Source: Opitutus sp. GAS368 (GTDB lineage: Bacteria; Verrucomicrobiota; Verrucomicrobiia; Opitutales; Opitutaceae). Taken from it: 34,601 nucleotides of DNA. The position numbers and the translations under genes were made by a program. The stretch covers positions 1 to 34,601 of the forward strand of contig CAMBLN010000010.1 of NCBI GenBank assembly GCA_945868215.1. The letters are read 5' to 3'. The notes under the pieces were generated by a model. That model was not told where the DNA came from. It ran no database searches and worked only from the letters and a program-made list of their open reading frames with translations. Positions within the stretch are counted from its first letter, which is position 1. Each line of letters begins with the position of its first letter. Shown here piece after piece: positions 25,101-31,854 of the stretch.

Positions 25101-25212
25101 GGCGAATTACAAGACCCACGGGTTCAGCGGCAGGGTGGCGAAGCCCTACCGGCTGACGGATTTTGCGAAGGCGATCCGCTCGGTGCTGGAAGGCGGGCAC
25201 GGGGAGGAGTGA
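22102..25212 (+). CDS. Hybrid histidine kinase with multiple PAS domains and a receiver
   Basis: This 1036-residue sensor protein has a signal-like N-terminus, then a short exported stretch and one membrane helix near residues 44-64 (WVGWVFVVMALGGLLVFWIN). PAS-type modules follow at about 86-235, 245-370 (with WREIIGYPASDMMN ... FWPRIHPDD), 376-525 and 540-660. The first and third are copies of one variant (FENTPVAIVEEDYSEVAVWL and FENSPVAIIEYDLRGLRVWL). The kinase core has phosphoacceptor His677 in GGIAHDFNNLLTVV, an N box QNLVINAVQAMPEGG, and ATP motifs DTGEGIRPEHLARIFDPYFTTK and GSGLGLATVYSIV. The receiver has Asp963 in VIMDLTVPGG and Lys1014 in VAKPY. It probably starts a phosphorelay with a separate histidine phosphotransfer protein not in the window. 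Confidence 0.93.
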   Translation: MKRPSILRLTKVVLVSFATLAATLYGQEAGAVAEPVHADTLVRWVGWVFVVMALGGLLVFWINRRLQGQITVQTRALRASETRMRNLFENTPVAIVEEDYSEVAVWLQELRKQGVTDLAAHLAGRPELVTAKFSRVKVVAANHTVLRLAAVEHVGDYETLIRSVPTPAMLDTFAAQLQAIWAGDSEMTRELLYRGVDSRAGHSLMHWSVPEEEGRPDYSRVQVAFTDLSVLRATEEKLRDVEDRWRLAVIGINAGIWEFNFVTGETFISDRWREIIGYPASDMMNARDEFWPRIHPDDVGMVKQAMRDYLEGHRSSYRVEFRMRCKDGDYKWILSRGMALFDQAGKPQRLVGSHSDIDERKRAEESLRASEERYRVLFENSPVAIIEYDLRGLRVWLDDLKAGGVTDFDAYADGHPELLKGTLPGSVMVGVNRETLHLVGAGSKEEAVANIGRILTPDMEKVRRTLCRALWDGRNAIEGEMRMNALDGMPRRVFYRWWVPSLGGKQSYAWTQVVLVDLTGIKRTEEALAAERERLAVTLRAMAEGVITTDMEGRVLFLNEAAGELTGWSEDAAIGRMLDDVCVLRHEKTRLPVATPAATAVSSHRVIDLPANTVLLDRQGSPRVIEGRCAPIHNMQSQAIGAVLVLRDVTERARLEGEILRASKLESVGILAGGIAHDFNNLLTVVMGNITLATLDSQAMASAGRWLQDAERGVMRARDLTQQLLTFARGGEPVRSAVRLPEVVKEAANFALHGSKVRCEFAIEEGLWTAEVDKGQIGQVVQNLVINAVQAMPEGGVMHIAMRNQHLADAAVPQLEEGNYLCITLSDTGEGIRPEHLARIFDPYFTTKHSGSGLGLATVYSIVRKHQGHIEVESEVGRGTRFRFWLPAVPDARPAAAEVAHAPDNLTGRVLFMDDEELIRAMADALLRRLGFEVTCVADGQEVLRVYAEALRTGLRFDLVIMDLTVPGGLGGQEAMIELHKLDPQVKGIVSSGYSSDPVMANYKTHGFSGRVAKPYRLTDFAKAIRSVLEGGHGEE

Positions 25213-25236
25213 AGGGGCGCGGGCAAGGCGTGAAAA

Positions 25237-25260
25237 AGCCCCGGCGGTGCGGCCGGGGCT
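25237..25260 (-). terminator. Rho-independent terminator for the oxidoreductase gene
   Basis: The stem AGCCCCGGC/GCCGGGGCT (9 bp, 6-nt loop) is followed by a run of T on the minus strand (AAAAA at 25233-25237 on plus, the last A being part of the stem). It lies 21 bp past the minus-strand gene's stop at 25282. On the plus strand no T-run follows, although the hairpin may still protect the kinase mRNA end. Confidence 0.85.
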
Positions 25261-25281
25261 GCGGGGCGACGGTGTATCGGA

Positions 25282-26340
25282 TTATTTGATACGGACCTCT
25301 TTTCCGGTTTTGGCGGAGACGTAGATGGCGTCGAGGATCTTTTGGATGGCGAGGGACTCGGCGGGTTTTACGTGGGGCTGGGCCTTGCCGAGGAGGACGT
25401 CGATGAAGTGTTTCATGCGGTTGCCATCGACGAGATTCGGGAGGTGGGTGACGAGCTCCGTGCTGTAGCCGTGCGGGCCGTTGCGGAAGAGCTGCAGCGG
25501 GGGGAACTTGAGGCCGGCCTGGGTGCCGAAGAGCTGCGTGCCGTTGTTGTCGGGCTCGGGCTGGTGCGCGGCCCAGGACGTTTCAAGGAGGACGGTGCGG
25601 CCGCTCTTGAGCTTGATGAGGGCGATGGAAAGGTCGTCGACGTCGAACTTGGCCTTGGGGTCGATTTCGCTTTTGCCCCAGGTGCCGGAGCCCTGGCCGC
25701 GGGGGCCGAATTTGCCGTAGGTCTGGCCGGAGACGGCGGCGGCGTCGAATTCGCCCATGAGGTAGAGGCAGCGGTCGAGGGCGTGGACGCCGATGTCGTA
25801 GGTGCCGCCGCCGCCGGCGAATTGTTTCTGGGTGAACCAGGAGCCGATGCGCGGGATGCCGGCGCGGCGGCACCAGGCGGTCTTGGCGTGGTAAACGTCG
25901 CCGAGGACGCCCTTGGTGATGAGTTGTTTGGCGGTCTGCACTTCGGGGATGAAGCGCTGGTTCTGGCCTACCATGAGGAGGACTTTTTGCTTCTTCGCTT
26001 CGACGACGAGTTTGGCGGCGTCGGCGGCGTTGGTCGCCATGGGCTTGTCGAGCATGACGTGTTTGCCGGCTTTGAGGGCGGCGAGCGCGACGGAGGCGTG
26101 AAGGTAGTTGGGTAGCGCGATGGAGAAGATATCGATGTCGGGGCGCGCAAGGAGCGTGCGGAAGTCGGTGACGAGTTCGGGGATGTTGAATTTGTCGGCG
26201 GCTTCGCGTCCGCGTTCAGGGGAGGTTTCGGCGAGGGCGACGACCCTGGCGGCGGGGTGCTGCTTGAAGGAGGCGATGTGGTCGTGGCCGATGGCGCCGG
26301 CGCCGATGACGGCGATGGTGTAGGAGGATTTTTTCTTCAT
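25282..26340 (-). CDS. Gfo/Idh/MocA family oxidoreductase
   Basis: This 352-residue protein has an N-terminal Rossmann domain (AVIGAGAIGHDHIASF, residues 10-25) that binds NAD(P). The family motif AGKHVMLDKPMA is normally EKP; here it is DKP, which still supplies the lysine. The C-terminal alpha/beta domain contains GGGTYDIGVHALDRCLYLMG, the D-x-x-x-H pair typical of substrate binding in the inositol/glucose-fructose group. Members oxidise or reduce sugars, inositols and their derivatives; the substrate cannot be deduced. The head MKKKSSYT is not a Tat signal, so it is cytosolic. It is monocistronic, convergent with the kinase, and upstream is a 510-bp gap. Confidence 0.92.
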   Translation of the reverse strand: MKKKSSYTIAVIGAGAIGHDHIASFKQHPAARVVALAETSPERGREAADKFNIPELVTDFRTLLARPDIDIFSIALPNYLHASVALAALKAGKHVMLDKPMATNAADAAKLVVEAKKQKVLLMVGQNQRFIPEVQTAKQLITKGVLGDVYHAKTAWCRRAGIPRIGSWFTQKQFAGGGGTYDIGVHALDRCLYLMGEFDAAAVSGQTYGKFGPRGQGSGTWGKSEIDPKAKFDVDDLSIALIKLKSGRTVLLETSWAAHQPEPDNNGTQLFGTQAGLKFPPLQLFRNGPHGYSTELVTHLPNLVDGNRMKHFIDVLLGKAQPHVKPAESLAIQKILDAIYVSAKTGKEVRIK

Positions 26341-26393
26341 GGATTGGAAGGGGGAGGAGGTTGGGGAATACGAACAGCTGAAACATTCAGACT

Positions 26394-26425
26394 TTAACCA
26401 CGGATTTCACGGATGGGCACGGATT
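26394..26425. repeat. TTAACCACGGATT-type intergenic repeat
   Basis: It begins TTAACCACGGATTTCACGGA, with GGGCACGGATT at its end. It is closely related to the copy at 11340-11370. About 20 bp further on, a decayed partner arm (ATCCGCGCTGATCCGC) suggests it was once an inverted repeat. Confidence 0.65.
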
Positions 26426-26533
26426 GATGGGTTTGTATCCGCGCTGATCCGCAAGAGAATATAAATTTTTTTCGCAGCTATGCCAATCTGATATAAGATC
26501 TTGGACAATAAGAGCCGGGGGTTTCGACTACGG

Positions 26534-26606
26534 CCGGCTTCGAGTGGCGAAGGGACGCGGAGAGGCGCATCGAGGAGCGTAAGCGTCGGCCCCGCCTCGA
26601 AGCCGG
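26534..26606. repeat. Inverted repeat with structured interior
   Basis: The 11-nt arms CCGGCTTCGAG (26534-26544) and CTCGAAGCCGG (26596-26606) pair perfectly across 51 nt. The interior holds a second pairing, GACGC with GCGTC. The build (outer arms of 10-11, loop near 50, inner GC stem) resembles the element at 14395-14461, although the sequences differ. Here it lies about 245 bp upstream of the operon start. Confidence 0.6.
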
Positions 26607-26851
26607 TGTGTATCGAGGATTTGATTACACGGATGGAAAAGCGGGACCCGGACGCGCGGTGGATAACCGATGGCGTTAACGTCGGTTAATACGACGAACG
26701 GGAGGCGTTTCGGTGACGATTGTGATCGTGGGTTTACGCGAAGGTTAAGATTTGGTGCGCAACAAGTCGGGTGTTGTGCCGGGGTCGGGGGCGGGCTTGA
26801 GATGCGGAACGCCAGTCACGTAGTTAAAAAACAAATACACCGTTCACCGCC

Positions 26852-27550
26852 ATGAGCATTCCGATCACATCGTCCTCCCGTCTGTTCGAGGCGATCGACC
26901 GCGAGCAGGCCGTGCAACTGCAGGTGCATCTTGACGATCCGGGGACGCATTACCTGGTGTTGTATGCGGGTGCGGACGGGTCGCAGGTGGCGGTGATGCC
27001 GGTGGGGCCGAACTGCATGTTTACGAATCTGTCCCTGCTGGCGGGCAAGGAGATCGAGGGGTTGAAGCCGGTGTCGGCGGCGCGGACGCGGTTCGCGCCC
27101 ACGCTGGAGACGCGGTTTTTGTCGGATCTGTGGATACATCTGGGGCAGGCGCGGCTGGATGCGTCGGCGTTCAGGAATTTTTCACTGGAGTTGCGCGAGA
27201 TACCGGCGGAGGAGAAGGAGACGCTGCTGCTGGAGATCCTGGCGCGGTTGAGGATGTTTCACCAGGACATGGCGCAGATGCTGGCGTTGCCGCTGGAGGA
27301 GATCGAAACATGCCGGCACAGCGACGGCGTGGGGATGCCGGCGGGGCTGCGCACGTTGATGATCGAGCGGTTCCACGAGGCGCGGGAGCAACTGGCGGTG
27401 GTGGAGCAGCGGGAGCAGTTCCTGAGGGAGCGCGAGCATTCGTTGATCTCGGGACTCGAGCAGCGGGCGCAAGTGGCGTCGGCGGCGCCCTTCCCCGTGC
27501 CGACGGGAACCGGCGCGGGGCCGGGGTATCGCGGCGGCGGGGTGCGCTGA
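26852..27550 (+). CDS. Unknown protein, first gene of a three-gene operon
   Basis: This 232-residue protein is not one I recognise. It has no signal peptide or membrane helix. The N-terminal ~100 residues look alpha/beta (EAIDREQAVQLQVHLDD, HYLVLYAGADGSQVAVMPVG). The middle is helical and Leu/Glu rich (FSLELREIPAEEKETLLLEI, LARLRMFHQDMAQMLALPLE). A coiled coil follows at about 168-208 (MIERFHEAREQLAVVEQREQ, FLREREHSLISG). The tail is Gly/Pro rich. ATG 26852 lies after an AT-rich spacer. The next gene starts 19 bp after the stop, so co-transcription is likely. Because its partners are envelope-associated, an adaptor role at the inner face of the membrane is possible, but this is a guess. Confidence 0.75.
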   Translation: MSIPITSSSRLFEAIDREQAVQLQVHLDDPGTHYLVLYAGADGSQVAVMPVGPNCMFTNLSLLAGKEIEGLKPVSAARTRFAPTLETRFLSDLWIHLGQARLDASAFRNFSLELREIPAEEKETLLLEILARLRMFHQDMAQMLALPLEEIETCRHSDGVGMPAGLRTLMIERFHEAREQLAVVEQREQFLREREHSLISGLEQRAQVASAAPFPVPTGTGAGPGYRGGGVR

Positions 27551-27569
27551 CGACGGGTGAATAATTTTT

Positions 27570-29450
27570 ATGAGCGTTGAAAAATCCACAGGCAAAGCGA
27601 CGGATGCGCGGAGTAATGCGGGGAACGGTTCGCCGTTTGCGATAAAGATGCAGCGGGCGGTGGTGGCACCGCCGACGCCGGAGTTGGTAAAGTTGACACC
27701 GGCACCGGTGGCGGCGGAACCTGTGTATAACGAGCAGACGATTCCGCCGACATCCATGCAGACGGCACCGGTCGCTCCGGCGGCGGGTGTGAAGCGGATG
27801 ATGGTGCCGCCGCCGGATCCGCAGGGACGGCCGCGCTGGCTGGATACGCCGGTGCAGGGAGTGCAGGTGGCGGCGGCCGGCGTGGTCGCGCCGGTGCAGG
27901 AACCGAAACCGGCGGCGGTGGAGCCGAAGACGCCGGTTAAAAAGAAGGGCGTGAGCGCGGGGTGGATCGGGTGGCTGACGGCGGGAGTGTTGGTGCTGGG
28001 GGGCGGAGCCTGGTATTTTTTGAAGGGGGACGCGAAGGCCGGGGTGAAGGCGGCGTCGGCGGCCGTTGCGGCGGTGGCCGCGCCTGCGCCGGCTCCGGCA
28101 CCTGCGGTGGTGGTGGCGGATGCGGGGGATGAGTTGGAGGCGGCGATGGCGGCGAAGCGTGAGGCGGAAGAGTTGATTGCGCTGGCCCGTGCGGGAGCGG
28201 TTACGGGCGAAGTGGATCCGGGGCTGGCGGGGGCGTTTGCCGGTGCGAGCGGGGCACAGCGGCGCTTCGAGGCGGGGGAGCTGCGTGAAGCGGGGGAGTT
28301 GTGGCGGGCGGCGGCGCGCAGTGCGGGCGAGGTGGCGGTGAAGGTGGCGAGGCGGCGTTACGAGACGGGGTTCGAGGCGGTGCCGATGAAGATGTTGTCG
28401 GAGTATGCGCCGGACGAGGCGGCGAAACTGGCCGGGCAGGTGAAGGCGGCCGAGGGACTGGCGGCGAGCGATCCGAAGGCGGCGGGTGAGGCTTATTACC
28501 AGGCGGCGGCGGCGGTGAAACGGGTGCGGGAGGCGGCGGCGCGGCAAACGAGGGTGCTGGCGGAGAAGGCGGTGGCGGCGAAGGACGCGGGCATGGCGTT
28601 GTATTTTTACGAGCAGGAGCTGCGGCTGGCGCCGGGGAGCGAGGAGGCGCAGGCGTATGTGTTTCGTCACAAATTCAAGCCGGGGCAGGTGTTGACGACG
28701 CCGACGGGGCTGGCGCTGGCGTATGTGCCGCCGGGGACTTTCAAACAAGGCACGCCGGCGGGGGAACCGGGGCGTGATTCCGACGAGGTGCAGCGCACGG
28801 TGACGGTGACGAAGGGGTTTTACATGGGGATGACGGAGGTGACGCAGGCCATGTGGGACCGGGTGATGGGGGCGGGGCAGGCGGAGGCGCGCATCACGGC
28901 GGGGAAGCAGAAGCGGGATTTTATCGGAGGGGACAAGCCGATGGTTCTGGTGACGTGGGAGGATGCGCAGGAGTTCTGCCGCCGGTTGGGGGAACGGGAG
29001 CAGGCGAGTTACCGGCTGCCGACCGAGGCGGAGTGGGAATATGCGTGCCGGGCGGGGACGACGACGGCGTTCCAGTCGGGTGCGGGGCTGAGTTTGCGCG
29101 AGGCGAACATTGACGACGGGTCGAGCCGGGCGGTCGGAGCGCCGGTGTCGGCGGGGACGGCGGGTGTGGCGAACGGGTGGGGGTTGAGCGACCTGCACGG
29201 CAATGTGTGGGAATGGTGCGCGGACTGGAGCGCGCCGTATGCCGCGACGGCGCTTAGCGATCCGACCGGACCGGCGGACGAAAACATCGGGCGTCCGGAT
29301 CTGGCGATGAAGGTGGTGCGCGGCGGCTCGTGGAATGACGGCGCGACGGAGGCGCGCTCGGGGAATCGCTGGAGTTATTCGCCGGTGGTGGTGACGGCCT
29401 ACATCGGGTTCCGCGTGATCCGTGAAATTGATTTTTCTTCCCAACCATGA
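27570..29450 (+). CDS. Membrane-anchored SUMF1/FGE-like protein
   Basis: This 626-residue protein has four parts: a Pro/Ala-rich N-terminal segment (1-125), one membrane helix (about 129-151, GWIGWLTAGVLVLGGGAWYF), an Ala/Glu-rich helical region (160-370) and a C-terminal SUMF1-type domain (about 380-620). The last part shows ALAYVPPGTFKQGTPAGEP, FYMGMTEVTQAMWDRVMG, YRLPTEAEWEYACRAGTTTA, LSDLHGNVWEWCADW and VVRGGSWNDGATEARSGNRW, ending IGFRVI. Oxidising formylglycine-generating enzymes have two catalytic cysteines in the segment after RGGSW; here that stretch (RSGNRWSYSPVVVTAYIGFR) has none. The domain is therefore probably a binding or structural version, as in SUMF2 or PvdO. The SUMF1 domain is predicted to face the periplasm. 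Its stop overlaps the next start (ATGA). Confidence 0.88.
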   Translation: MSVEKSTGKATDARSNAGNGSPFAIKMQRAVVAPPTPELVKLTPAPVAAEPVYNEQTIPPTSMQTAPVAPAAGVKRMMVPPPDPQGRPRWLDTPVQGVQVAAAGVVAPVQEPKPAAVEPKTPVKKKGVSAGWIGWLTAGVLVLGGGAWYFLKGDAKAGVKAASAAVAAVAAPAPAPAPAVVVADAGDELEAAMAAKREAEELIALARAGAVTGEVDPGLAGAFAGASGAQRRFEAGELREAGELWRAAARSAGEVAVKVARRRYETGFEAVPMKMLSEYAPDEAAKLAGQVKAAEGLAASDPKAAGEAYYQAAAAVKRVREAAARQTRVLAEKAVAAKDAGMALYFYEQELRLAPGSEEAQAYVFRHKFKPGQVLTTPTGLALAYVPPGTFKQGTPAGEPGRDSDEVQRTVTVTKGFYMGMTEVTQAMWDRVMGAGQAEARITAGKQKRDFIGGDKPMVLVTWEDAQEFCRRLGEREQASYRLPTEAEWEYACRAGTTTAFQSGAGLSLREANIDDGSSRAVGAPVSAGTAGVANGWGLSDLHGNVWEWCADWSAPYAATALSDPTGPADENIGRPDLAMKVVRGGSWNDGATEARSGNRWSYSPVVVTAYIGFRVIREIDFSSQP

Positions 29451-30703
29451 AATCCAAAAAAACCTGTTCTGATTATTTAAAACCGACCCGGGCGGCGTTT
29501 GCGCTGCTGGTTGTCTGTGCGGGGGTGCTGCCTTTTTCCGGGTGTGTCGCGCCGGAGTCCACCCCGGCCTACAAGGAGGCGCAGGCGCGCGCGGAGGCGG
29601 AAAAAGCGAAGCAGGTGGCGCATGTGATGGAGATGCGGCGCATCGGGACGTTGAGTGATGCGCAGGCGGTGGACGTGCTGGCGGCGATCAACGGGCAAAA
29701 GCCCGCGCCGCGCACGCCGGTGGCCGAGGCGGCGAAGCCTGCGGCGCCGGTGACGAGTGCGCCGGCGGCGACCAGCCCCGCACCGACGGTTGTGCCGGTG
29801 GGCGGGGCCGCGCCAGATGCGCGTTACCAGCCGGTGCGAGTGCTCAAAGGGGAGCGCATGCGGAGCATCGGATCGGATTCGATGGACGAGATGGTGGCGG
29901 AGTTGGAGAAGGTGTTTTTGGGTTACCACGAAGGGCTGCGGATCGCCCACGAAGGGCTGGGTTCGTCGACGGCGATGCCCGCGTTGATCGAAGGGCGTTC
30001 GGATTTCGGTCCGATGAGCCGGCCGTTGCAGGCGGCGGAAGTGGAGCGTTTCCAGGCGCATTTCGGGTATCCGCCCACGCTTTTGCGCGTGGCAGTGGAC
30101 GCGCTCGGGGTGTATGTGCACCCGGACAATCCCATCGCCAAGAGCGGCCTGACGCTGGGGCAGCTTGACGCGATTTTTTCGGCGACGCGCAAGCGGGGCG
30201 AGGCGGCGATCACGACCTGGGGTCAACTCGGGCTGACGGGTGACTGGGCGAATGCGCCGGTCGTCATTTTCAGCCGCAACAAAGCCTCGGGGACGTATGG
30301 GTTTTTCCGCGACGAGGTGTTGATGAAAGGCGAGTTTGCCCCGGTGGTGCAGGAGCTGCCCGGCAGCGCGGCGGTGGTGGCGGCGGTGGCCGCCGAGCGC
30401 TATGCGATCGGGTATTCAGGAATCGCCTACAAGACGCCCAGCGTGAACGCGGTGCCGCTGGCGAAGACGGCGGGTGCGGCCAAGGTCGCTCCGGGCGAGG
30501 CGACGGCGATCAACGGCAGTTATCCGCTGGCCCGGGGACTTTATATCGTGATCAACCGCGATCCCTCCAAGCCGGCGAACGACAAGCAGCGGGAGTTTTT
30601 CACCTTCACGCTCTCGCCGGTGGGGCAGGAGGTCGTGAAAAAAATCGGTTATTATCCGCTGGTGGGCGCGGCGTTGGAAAGCGAGCGGGCGAAGCTGAAG
30701 TGA
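29447..30703 (+). CDS. PstS-like substrate-binding lipoprotein
   Basis: This 418-residue protein has a lipobox near residue 30 (LPFSGC, Cys33). A charged helical segment follows (AYKEAQARAEAEKAKQVAHV), then a Pro/Ala linker (90-125). A periplasmic phosphate-binding-type domain follows. Its landmarks are MRSIGSDSMDEMV, GLGSSTAMPALIEGRSDFGPMSRPL, PVVIFSRNKASGTYGFF, and YAIGYSGIAYKTP. The Ser/Arg/Gly-rich loops correspond to those that hold phosphate in PstS. No pstCAB or phoU genes are near, so uptake is unlikely to be its own job; sensing or scaffolding is an inference. It overlaps the SUMF1-type gene by 4 nt (ATGA), implying coupled translation and perhaps a complex. A strong hairpin follows. 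Confidence 0.88.
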   Translation: MKSKKTCSDYLKPTRAAFALLVVCAGVLPFSGCVAPESTPAYKEAQARAEAEKAKQVAHVMEMRRIGTLSDAQAVDVLAAINGQKPAPRTPVAEAAKPAAPVTSAPAATSPAPTVVPVGGAAPDARYQPVRVLKGERMRSIGSDSMDEMVAELEKVFLGYHEGLRIAHEGLGSSTAMPALIEGRSDFGPMSRPLQAAEVERFQAHFGYPPTLLRVAVDALGVYVHPDNPIAKSGLTLGQLDAIFSATRKRGEAAITTWGQLGLTGDWANAPVVIFSRNKASGTYGFFRDEVLMKGEFAPVVQELPGSAAVVAAVAAERYAIGYSGIAYKTPSVNAVPLAKTAGAAKVAPGEATAINGSYPLARGLYIVINRDPSKPANDKQREFFTFTLSPVGQEVVKKIGYYPLVGAALESERAKLK

Positions 30704-30717
30704 CGAGGGCGGACAGA

Positions 30718-30755
30718 AGGCGAAGGGCCGCGGGTTTGCCTGCGGCCCTTCGCCT
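30718..30755. terminator. Strong hairpin between convergent genes
   Basis: A perfect 14-bp stem, AGGCGAAGGGCCGC with its complement, encloses a 10-nt loop. It lies 15 bp after the PstS-like stop and 18 bp before the GspF-like stop. No run of T follows on either strand, so it is an atypical shared terminator or mRNA end-protecting hairpin. Confidence 0.65.
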
Positions 30756-30773
30756 GAAAAAGGGACGGTTGGA

Positions 30774-31748
30774 TCACATGCCGTCCATGATCGAGTTGAT
30801 CTGGCCGTAGTATTGGAGGGCGAAGGAAATCACGAACCAGGCGACCAGGAGGGCGACGGCGGCGAAGAGCACGCCGGGGTAGATCATGGAGGCGGCGGTG
30901 AGGCGGGCGTTGGCGGCGGTCTGGTGGTGCTCGGCGAGGGAGAAGAGCGTGGTGTCCAGGCTGCCGGTGGTTTCGCCGGTTTGGTAGCGGGCGACGTATT
31001 CGGAGGGAAATACGTCGAGGGCGGTGAGGTGGGGGCCGGGGGCTTCGCCGCGTTCGATGCACGCGTGGATGGTGCGGGTGGCTGCGGCGATGCGGGGGGA
31101 GCGGGCGAGTCCGCCGGCGGCGAGCCAGGCATGGTCGATGGGGGCGCCGCTTTCGAGGAGGTTGCCGAGGGCGAAGGAGAAGTCGGCGAGGGCTTGGTGG
31201 CGGCGGTAGCCGCCGATGGCGGGGAGGATGTTGAGGAGGGCGAGGGCGAGCGGGTGTTCGCGGCGGATGAGGACGCGGAGCAGGAAGGCGCCGCCCCAGA
31301 CGGGGAGGAGGATGGCGAGGAGTCCGCCGAGGTAGGCGGAGAGACTCCAGTTGAGTCCGGTTTCAAAATCGATGAGCCGGAGGAACGGGAAGAGGACGGC
31401 GGCGAGGTGGAAGACGCCGGCGGGGTAGAGGCAGGCGAGGAGGACGCGGCGGCGGGTCTGCGCGATTTGCGCGTGGCGTTCGGCGAGGTTGACGAGGACG
31501 CGCGGGAGGCGTCCGGAGCGGGCGGCGGCGGCGAGAAAGGGACGGTCGTTTTGCGGGAGCCAGTCTCCGGCTGAGGCGATGATTTCGGGGATGGAGAGTC
31601 CGTCTTCGGCGAGGGCGGAGAGGCGGAGGGTGTCGGCGGCGGGGGCGGACGAAGGCGCGCGGAGGGCCTGGGCGAAGGTGAGGCCGGCCGAGAGTTGCTG
31701 CGCGAGCTGGTGGTAGAAGCGCGAGAGGGTCGCGGGAGGGAGGGGCAC
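30774..31748 (-). CDS. Type II secretion system F-like (GspF/PilC) protein
   Basis: This 324-residue inner-membrane protein has the two-fold repeat of the T2SSF family. The first cytosolic helical domain (FYHQLAQQLSAGLTFAQALRAP) is followed by membrane helices (LLACLYPAGVFHLAAVLFPF; YLGGLLAILLPVWGGAFLLR). The second cytosolic domain (RHQALADFSFALGNLLESGAPIDHAW, then FPSEYVARYQTGETTGSLD) precedes the final helix (YPGVLFAAVALLVAWFVISF). GspF/PilC proteins form the platform of type II secretion or type IV pilus machines. No other gsp/pil genes are in the window. At 324 residues it is shorter than the usual ~400, mainly because it lacks the N-terminal extension. The start codon is GTG 31746-31748; no strong ribosome-binding site is visible, so a later start is possible. 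Confidence 0.83.
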   Translation of the reverse strand: MPLPPATLSRFYHQLAQQLSAGLTFAQALRAPSSAPAADTLRLSALAEDGLSIPEIIASAGDWLPQNDRPFLAAAARSGRLPRVLVNLAERHAQIAQTRRRVLLACLYPAGVFHLAAVLFPFLRLIDFETGLNWSLSAYLGGLLAILLPVWGGAFLLRVLIRREHPLALALLNILPAIGGYRRHQALADFSFALGNLLESGAPIDHAWLAAGGLARSPRIAAATRTIHACIERGEAPGPHLTALDVFPSEYVARYQTGETTGSLDTTLFSLAEHHQTAANARLTAASMIYPGVLFAAVALLVAWFVISFALQYYGQINSIMDGM

Positions 31749-31790
31749 GGACGGGGTGGTTACTGAGTGGATACGCGGATTTCGGGCATC

Positions 31791-31843
31791 GCCTGCAAGC
31801 AGGCTCCTACATTTCGGAAAGCCCGACCGGCGGTCGGGCCTAC
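31791..31843. repeat. Two adjacent REP-like hairpins
   Basis: The first unit is GCCTGC-AA-GCAGGC (31791-31804) followed by TCCTACATTTCGG, close to the unit at 9781. The second is GCCCGACC-GGC-GGTCGGGC (31821-31839), sharing its last C with a trailing CCTAC. Both have a hairpin followed by CCTAC. They lie between the ATP-grasp/alpha-E gene and the GspF-like gene, both on the minus strand. Confidence 0.7.
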
Positions 31844-31854
31844 ATCGGACGGGG

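Larger units (their letters stand above)
26341..26851. other. 510-bp stretch without a supported gene
   Basis: This gap separates the divergent oxidoreductase and the three-gene operon. It holds a TTAACCACGGATT repeat (26394-26425) and an AT-rich patch at 26458-26515, which is a candidate promoter area. It also has the inverted repeat at 26534-26606 and a small dyad TAACCGA/TCGGTTA at 26664-26688 around CGTTAACG. The short open frames here have no protein-like composition. Confidence 0.6.

Noticed and set aside
26501-26689. 62-codon open frame in the 510-bp gap
   Set aside because: It runs through the structured inverted repeat and has no protein-like pattern or ribosome-binding site.
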